Source: Planctomycetota bacterium
Lineage (GTDB): Bacteria; Planctomycetota; Planctomycetia; Pirellulales; Pirellulaceae
NCBI GenBank assembly: GCA_026692885.1
Contig: JAPLNJ010001061.1
Coordinates: forward strand, 1-16,175
Length of the DNA: 16,175 nucleotides
Reading direction: 5' to 3'
Below, piece after piece: positions 11,949 through 16,175 of the stretch (the stretch's first letter is position 1; each line of letters opens with the position of its first letter). The translations under genes were made by a program, and so were the position numbers. The notes under the pieces are model-generated. The model worked only from the letters and a program-made list of their open reading frames with translations, was not told the DNA's origin and did no database searches.

Positions 11949-12788
11949 CTACCGACCCATACTCTCGGCCTTGGCCAGGATTGCCGGGCGGGCTTCCTCC
12001 ATCAAGTCCCGCACGTCGGCATAACACATCGTCCGGCCGGCGAAATCGCGCGTCTTCAACGCGCCCAAGAATCGCGACTGGAACTCCGTTAAGTTCGTGC
12101 CGTAGATGTGGTAGCTGTCCGCCATGTGACAGTAGCGGCCCAACTTGACCTCGCGGCCCGTCAGTGCCGAAACTCTCGCCGCAACCCGGGCCTGCAACTG
12201 GACCAGCGCAAACATGTTCATGAAGGCGGCCTTGTAGGCGTCGTTGCTGCGGAAGCGGACGTTCATACTCAACACGTGCGTGCCGGCTTCCTCGGTGATT
12301 CGGCACCACAGACTTTGCAGGCAAGGCGGATCGTAGCAGCTCCGGTCTTCCCAAGCCTTCCAGGTGACTGCCTGAGCACGGCGAGTGTAACTGGTCTTGG
12401 CCAGCTGTTGACACAGGTCTTCGATCTGGTCGATCGGTGCCAGGGTCGGCACCGCGTAGGCGCATAGTCGCTGGTGGTAGGTGTACTCCCAGCGTTTGTC
12501 CTGGGGGTCGCTCGAATCTCGAACGCAATGGTCCTTGATGCCGTCCAAGACCTCCAGCACGTATTCCTGCAGATCCTCCAGCCCGCCGGGAAAATCCCGG
12601 TGGATCATCGGCTCGGCCAGCGGGTCCGCCACCGTGACGATCATCGTCGCGTCTTTGCTGGGCGGGTCGCCGGGTTTGTCATACTGCGTGCTGATGTCGC
12701 AGCCCTGCTGGAAGAGCCGGACCAACGAATTCTCCCAAGCTTGGGCGATACCCTCGCCTTCAGCGGTAAGCACGGGGATACCGTCCAT
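11949..12788 (-). CDS. thyA: Thymidylate synthase, short archaeal-like type
   Basis: The product is 279 aa from the ATG at 12788, with AAAGGA 6 nt upstream; a longer in-frame start at 12929 lacks support. Hallmarks of the folate-dependent ThyA fold are TRRAQAVTW (135-143, the phosphate-binding Arg pair), YDPPCLQSLWCRI with the catalytic Cys C156, VRFRSND (177-183), and SYHIYGTN (225-232) with the His and Tyr that hold dUMP. Eleven residues after R180 comes N191, the position that in ThyA selects dUMP and is Asp in dCMP hydroxymethylases, so dUMP is the predicted substrate. The long N-terminal part and lack of the usual bacterial N-terminus resemble methanogen-type ThyA. Predicted role: dUMP to dTMP using methylenetetrahydrofolate. 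It is read downstream of the DUF6786-like gene after a 255-nt gap. Confidence 0.85.
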   Translation of the reverse strand: MDGIPVLTAEGEGIAQAWENSLVRLFQQGCDISTQYDKPGDPPSKDATMIVTVADPLAEPMIHRDFPGGLEDLQEYVLEVLDGIKDHCVRDSSDPQDKRWEYTYHQRLCAYAVPTLAPIDQIEDLCQQLAKTSYTRRAQAVTWKAWEDRSCYDPPCLQSLWCRITEEAGTHVLSMNVRFRSNDAYKAAFMNMFALVQLQARVAARVSALTGREVKLGRYCHMADSYHIYGTNLTEFQSRFLGALKTRDFAGRTMCYADVRDLMEEARPAILAKAESMGR

Positions 12789-12956
12789 CGCGCGTCCTTT
12801 GCTGCGAAAATGTGACTCGGGTCGTCGTACGCTTCCTCGGTTCGCCATTGTTGGCGCGATCGGCTCACCGCACAAGTCCCGACCGCTGGCCGGAACCTTG
12901 GAGTCGACCGGTCCTGTCCAGTACACCAATTCTAAGAAAATGGCCTTGCTTTCGAT

Positions 12957-12982
12957 GGTGGGCCGCGAGTACTTGGCCCACC
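12957..12982. repeat. GGTGGGCC/GGCCCACC hairpin, dispersed repeat
   Basis: GGTGGGCC (12957-12964) and GGCCCACC (12975-12982) form a perfect 8-bp stem with a 10-nt loop, followed by CTACG. It lies in the 255-nt spacer after the DUF6786-like gene. No T-run follows on either strand, so it is not a standard terminator. Related inverted repeats are at 14932-14975 and 16065-16122. The rest of the spacer shows no gene. Confidence 0.6.
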
Positions 12983-13043
12983 CTACGATTTATTCACCGC
13001 CTCTCCGCGTCGTCTGCCCAAGGAACGGCTGAGAATTGAGCTT

Positions 13044-14276
13044 TCACTTCCCGCCCGTCAATGCCGTCCGGATCTCCTGAACGCTCACGCCCAGCGTCTT
13101 GGACGAAATGGTGCTGAGCTGCTGTTCCGGCCCTTGGACGTGCAGCGTGCGGTGGACGTGAGTCAGCGACTGGCCGGGTGCCAAGGCGGCGGCCGGGGAC
13201 GAACTCTCAAGTTCGTAGAACGGTCCCATCGGCTGCTTGCCGGGGGCTGGCGGGCCATCGTTGTAGCTGTTGACGACGTCGCCCGCATACGGCTGTTTTT
13301 GAAGCTCCCACATGGAGTTCACATAGTCTTTCGCACCCTTGGGCAGCGTGTACTGGACTAGCGTCAACAGCTTCGACTCCGCCGCGTAGCTGCCCAGCAG
13401 CGGTTTCGCCCGCTGAGGGCTGATGCCGATCTTGCTGCGGTACTTGCCGTCGCCGCTGAAGAACAAGTGCTGCTCGCCGACCTGCAATCGGTCGGCGGGA
13501 ACTTTGCCGAAGTAGGCGTCATTCACTTTCGGTCCGAGCTTTTCCTCGGGGCCGCGCTGGAACGGAATGGCCACCGTGGTCTGCTCGGACGGCTGATACA
13601 TGCCTAGAATCCAAATCGACAGCAGGCCGCGGTCTTTGGTCCAGGCTTGGCTACCGGTGTTGGTCAGGCGATTCTCGGATTCGTAAGCCACCAATCCCAG
13701 GCCCGATCCGATTTCCACCCCCAACAATTCCGCCACTTTGGCGCGCGGCAGGAGACGCACGCTCCGGTCCACGGTCAACTGGAATTCGGTCCCGGAGTAA
13801 TTCACCAACTGGATGGCTTTGCGAAAGCGGGCCTCGGTCTGCGACTGCGAGACGATCTCCCATGCGCCCCAGTCGATGGCCTCGGGTGTCTGCCATTGCT
13901 CCAGGGTGAAGGCGTCGCCCTGGCGGAAGAAGATCGAGTACTGGCCGCCTTCGGGTCCCAGCCAGAAGCGATCTTCGCCGCCGAAGACGTTGATGTGCGG
14001 CTTCCGCGTGCCGTCCGCAATCGCCTGGCGATTGATCCAGCCGTAACTGGGGCCAGCCGGCCCCGCGGCCGTACTCGTCATGACGCGGCCCTGGTATGCG
14101 GGTATCACCGCGACCTGTGCCTGACCAGAGTCATCTGCTAAGACGAGCACGGGGACATGCTTCTTCATAAACGCCACATCCTCGCCAAAGGTGCCGGCTC
14201 GGCCTTCACACGCCCAGCCCACCAGTAACGAACTGCACAGTCCGACGGACCTGATCCACCAATTTGACAATCGCAT
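13044..14276 (-). CDS. Exported DUF6786-like protein
   Basis: The product is 410 aa from the ATG at 14276, with AAGGAG 9 nt upstream; the longer in-frame start at 14417 is rejected. A signal peptide is visible (LSNWWIRSVGLCSSLLVGWACEG, cleavage probably near residues 22-28). The mature part begins FGEDVAFMKKHVPVLVLAD and contains AYQGRVMTSTA, GWINRQAI, HINVFGGEDRFWLGPEGG and WQTPEAIDWG. These match what I remember of DUF6786, a family of exported proteins frequent in Planctomycetes and Bacteroidetes and resembling carbohydrate-active beta-sandwich proteins. No activity is established to my knowledge. A periplasmic or surface sugar-related role is inference. Length looks complete and no frameshift is seen. 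Confidence 0.8.
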   Translation of the reverse strand: MRLSNWWIRSVGLCSSLLVGWACEGRAGTFGEDVAFMKKHVPVLVLADDSGQAQVAVIPAYQGRVMTSTAAGPAGPSYGWINRQAIADGTRKPHINVFGGEDRFWLGPEGGQYSIFFRQGDAFTLEQWQTPEAIDWGAWEIVSQSQTEARFRKAIQLVNYSGTEFQLTVDRSVRLLPRAKVAELLGVEIGSGLGLVAYESENRLTNTGSQAWTKDRGLLSIWILGMYQPSEQTTVAIPFQRGPEEKLGPKVNDAYFGKVPADRLQVGEQHLFFSGDGKYRSKIGISPQRAKPLLGSYAAESKLLTLVQYTLPKGAKDYVNSMWELQKQPYAGDVVNSYNDGPPAPGKQPMGPFYELESSSPAAALAPGQSLTHVHRTLHVQGPEQQLSTISSKTLGVSVQEIRTALTGGK

Positions 14277-14439
14277 GACAAGGAGCTCCTTTCGAGTTGT
14301 GAGATTTGCGGGACACTGCGGTGCTGCGGTAGTCGAGTGACCGCCAAGTAGGTCAGCTTTTCCAGGCTGACGTTTTTCTCGTTCCCAGGTTCTGCCCTGA
14401 AAACGTACCTGGCCCAAGTGCGACTCTTCTTGCGATCTT

Positions 14440-14517
14440 CGCGCGGATGGCAGAGCCAGAGCACGGATTTCTTTCTTGTTCGATTTTCATCCGTGCTCTG
14501 GCTCTGCCATCCGTGCG
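14440..14517. repeat. Long near-perfect inverted repeat (29-bp stem, 20-nt loop)
   Basis: Arms 14440-14468 and 14489-14517 are complementary over 29 bp with one G-T pair (14443/14514). The inner 24 bp (14445-14468/14489-14512) are perfect and include CAGAGCCAGAGCACGG. The 20-nt loop is T-rich. It sits in the 307-nt spacer between the coiled-coil gene (stop at 14584) and the DUF6786-like gene (start at 14276). No U-tract follows on the minus strand, so it may be a mobile-repeat hairpin, a REP-like or MITE-like element, rather than a simple terminator. A weaker CCAGGT/ACCTGG pair lies near 14386-14412. Confidence 0.8.
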
Positions 14518-14583
14518 AGAAACATAAACTGGAAGATCCAAGCCGCGTACGACGTTTTCGAGCGGCCAGTAGGCGTAACCCGG

Positions 14584-14868
14584 CTACTCCCGTGTCGTAT
14601 CCGTGGGCGGCGAGCCGGTTTCGGACGGCGAAATCTCCGTCGGCGCCTCCGTCAACGGGCTGGCATTCAATTCCTGCATTTCGGCAACCGCGGCTTGGCG
14701 GGTGGCACGGGCCTGTTCCAGCTTCTGCTTGCCGGCTTCGAGTTTGGCTCCGGCTTTGGTCAACTTGGTTTCGGCTTTGGTCAGCTTGGCTTCCGCTTTG
14801 GCCAACCTGCGCTCGGCTTTGGCCAAGCGTGCAGCCGCGCGATCCGCGGGTGTGTGTGGTTTCTTCAT
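14584..14868 (-). CDS. Lys/Ala-rich coiled-coil protein
   Basis: The product is 94 aa from the ATG at 14868, with GAGAGG 5-6 nt upstream. Residues ~10-60 are degenerate seven-residue repeats around LAKAE/LTKAE (AERRLAKAEAKLTKAETK and so on), giving a long, basic, regular alpha-helical coiled coil. An acidic/Pro/Thr-rich tail (LTEAPTEISPSETGSP) follows. No signal peptide or membrane segment. Such KA-repeat proteins in high-GC bacteria may bind nucleic acid or act as spacers, but this is unproven. The repetitive DNA makes strong antisense and other-frame open frames here, which I treat as shadows; the good ribosome site and heptad periodicity favour this frame. Confidence 0.65.
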   Translation of the reverse strand: MKKPHTPADRAAARLAKAERRLAKAEAKLTKAETKLTKAGAKLEAGKQKLEQARATRQAAVAEMQELNASPLTEAPTEISPSETGSPPTDTTRE

Positions 14869-14931
14869 GGATGCCTCTCTGGATGTGGTGACTACGAGAT
14901 TCCGAACACCGCTGTCGACCTCCTGCAGGGA

Positions 14932-14975
14932 GGGCTGCGCCCACCAGCGAAAGCAGCCTGTGGTGGGTACAGCCC
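14932..14975. repeat. GGGCTG-GCCCACC/GGTGGG-CAGCCC inverted repeat
   Basis: GGGCTG (14932-14937) with GCCCACC (14939-14945) pairs with GGTGGG (14962-14967) and CAGCCC (14970-14975). It lies in the 218-nt spacer between the ferredoxin-like and coiled-coil genes and is related in sequence to 16065-16122. No gene was seen in the spacer. Confidence 0.6.
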
Positions 14976-15086
14976 ACCCGACAGGACAGCCGCTCGTGGA
15001 ATCGACAGAATGCCTGCCGCGAGGGCGGCACTGTCACACCACGTTAGACGAAAAACCCGGCGTCGTCCACCGTTCAGAGGTCCAGT

Positions 15087-16046
<960 letters not shown>

Positions 16047-16064
16047 GGACTTTTCTCTCGATCC

Positions 16065-16122
16065 GTAGGGTGGGCGGTGCCCACCGCAAGCTGTTTTCGC
16101 GGGTGGGCACAGCCCACCCTAC
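16065..16122. repeat. GTAGGGTGGGC...GCCCACCCTAC dispersed inverted repeat
   Basis: GTAGGGTGGGC (16065-16075) and GCCCACCCTAC (16112-16122) are perfect 11-bp inverted ends, with further GCCCACC and GGTGGGC copies inside. When translated it gives the phrase VGWAVPT, which I often see in spurious planctomycete open frames. It lies directly upstream of the ferredoxin-like gene. Copies of the same motif family are at 12957-12982 and 14932-14975. Confidence 0.7.
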
Positions 16123-16142
16123 ACACGATTCCGCGGGGCGAT

Positions 16143-16175
16143 TCACCCTAGCACCAAACGGTTCTTCCAGGTGTC
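16143..16175 (-). CDS. Possible C-terminal end of a gene entering from the right
   Basis: Reading the minus strand from the window edge, one frame gives DTWKNRLVLG and a TGA stop at 16143-16145. The composition is protein-like, and a same-strand gene upstream of the ferredoxin-like gene would fit the gene order, but ten residues cannot establish it. Confidence 0.25.
   Translation of the reverse strand, partial: DTWKNRLVLG

Noticed and set aside
14165..15037. 290-codon minus-strand frame with QSGSQADQSRNQVDQSRSQ-like repeats
   Set aside because: The repeats are the coiled-coil gene's heptad DNA read in another frame, and the frame crosses the 29-bp inverted repeat and the start of the DUF6786-like gene.

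Overview
The window looks like a piece of a Planctomycetes chromosome, probably of the Pirellulales type. This is inferred from the high GC, a soluble planctomycete-style Ser/Thr kinase, a DUF6786-like exported protein, and short GGTGGGC/GCCCACC inverted repeats that I associate with planctomycete genomes. No rRNA, tRNA or CRISPR array is visible.

Left third (1-3822). A tyrosine recombinase cut by the window edge reads leftwards. A cassette array reads rightwards from it. Five imperfect palindromes (354-443, 1349-1459, 1725-1814, 3015-3100, 3527-3619) have the architecture of integron attC sites: outer AAC...GTT boxes, a short unpaired spacer, and a long stem with, in four of them, two single unpaired bases on the 5' arm only. 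They delimit four complete cassettes: (2) a MazE/MazF-type toxin-antitoxin pair, (3) a 355-nt cassette with no gene, (4) a TIR-like nucleotide-binding protein with an unassigned C-terminal domain, and (5) a small coiled-coil/zinc-ribbon protein. Cassettes 2 and 3 begin with the same ~250-290 nt leader, starting exactly at the predicted crossover. In cassettes 3, 4 and 5 the R'' box complements the cassette's own 5' end in 7/7, 6/7 and 7/7 positions, as expected if each cassette was once a circle. The array ends against a fragment of a REP-associated (Y1) transposase. Whether the recombinase is an integron integrase or an IS91-associated integrase cannot be decided from its 60 visible residues; the sequence resembles the latter more.

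Centre (4110-8264, minus strand). An exported, C-terminally anchored protein, an ABC ATPase of the LolD/MacB type and a soluble Ser/Thr kinase are read in that order. Upstream of them is a nucleotidyltransferase of the AbiEii/Mnt-like superfamily. No permease gene is next to the ATPase.

Centre-right (8414-11944, plus strand). A recognisable promoter leads into a GAF-EI phosphotransferase (PtsP-like), a soluble histidine kinase 11 nt downstream, and a small conserved-looking helical protein. This looks like a phosphorelay/nitrogen-PTS regulatory unit, without its HPr or response regulator in the window.

Right (11949-16175, minus strand). The genes are a thymidylate synthase of the short archaeal-like type with its catalytic residues intact, a DUF6786-like exported protein, a Lys/Ala-rich coiled-coil protein and a two-cluster ferredoxin-like protein. 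The spacers contain several hairpin-forming dispersed repeats, including a 29-bp inverted repeat with a single G-T pair.
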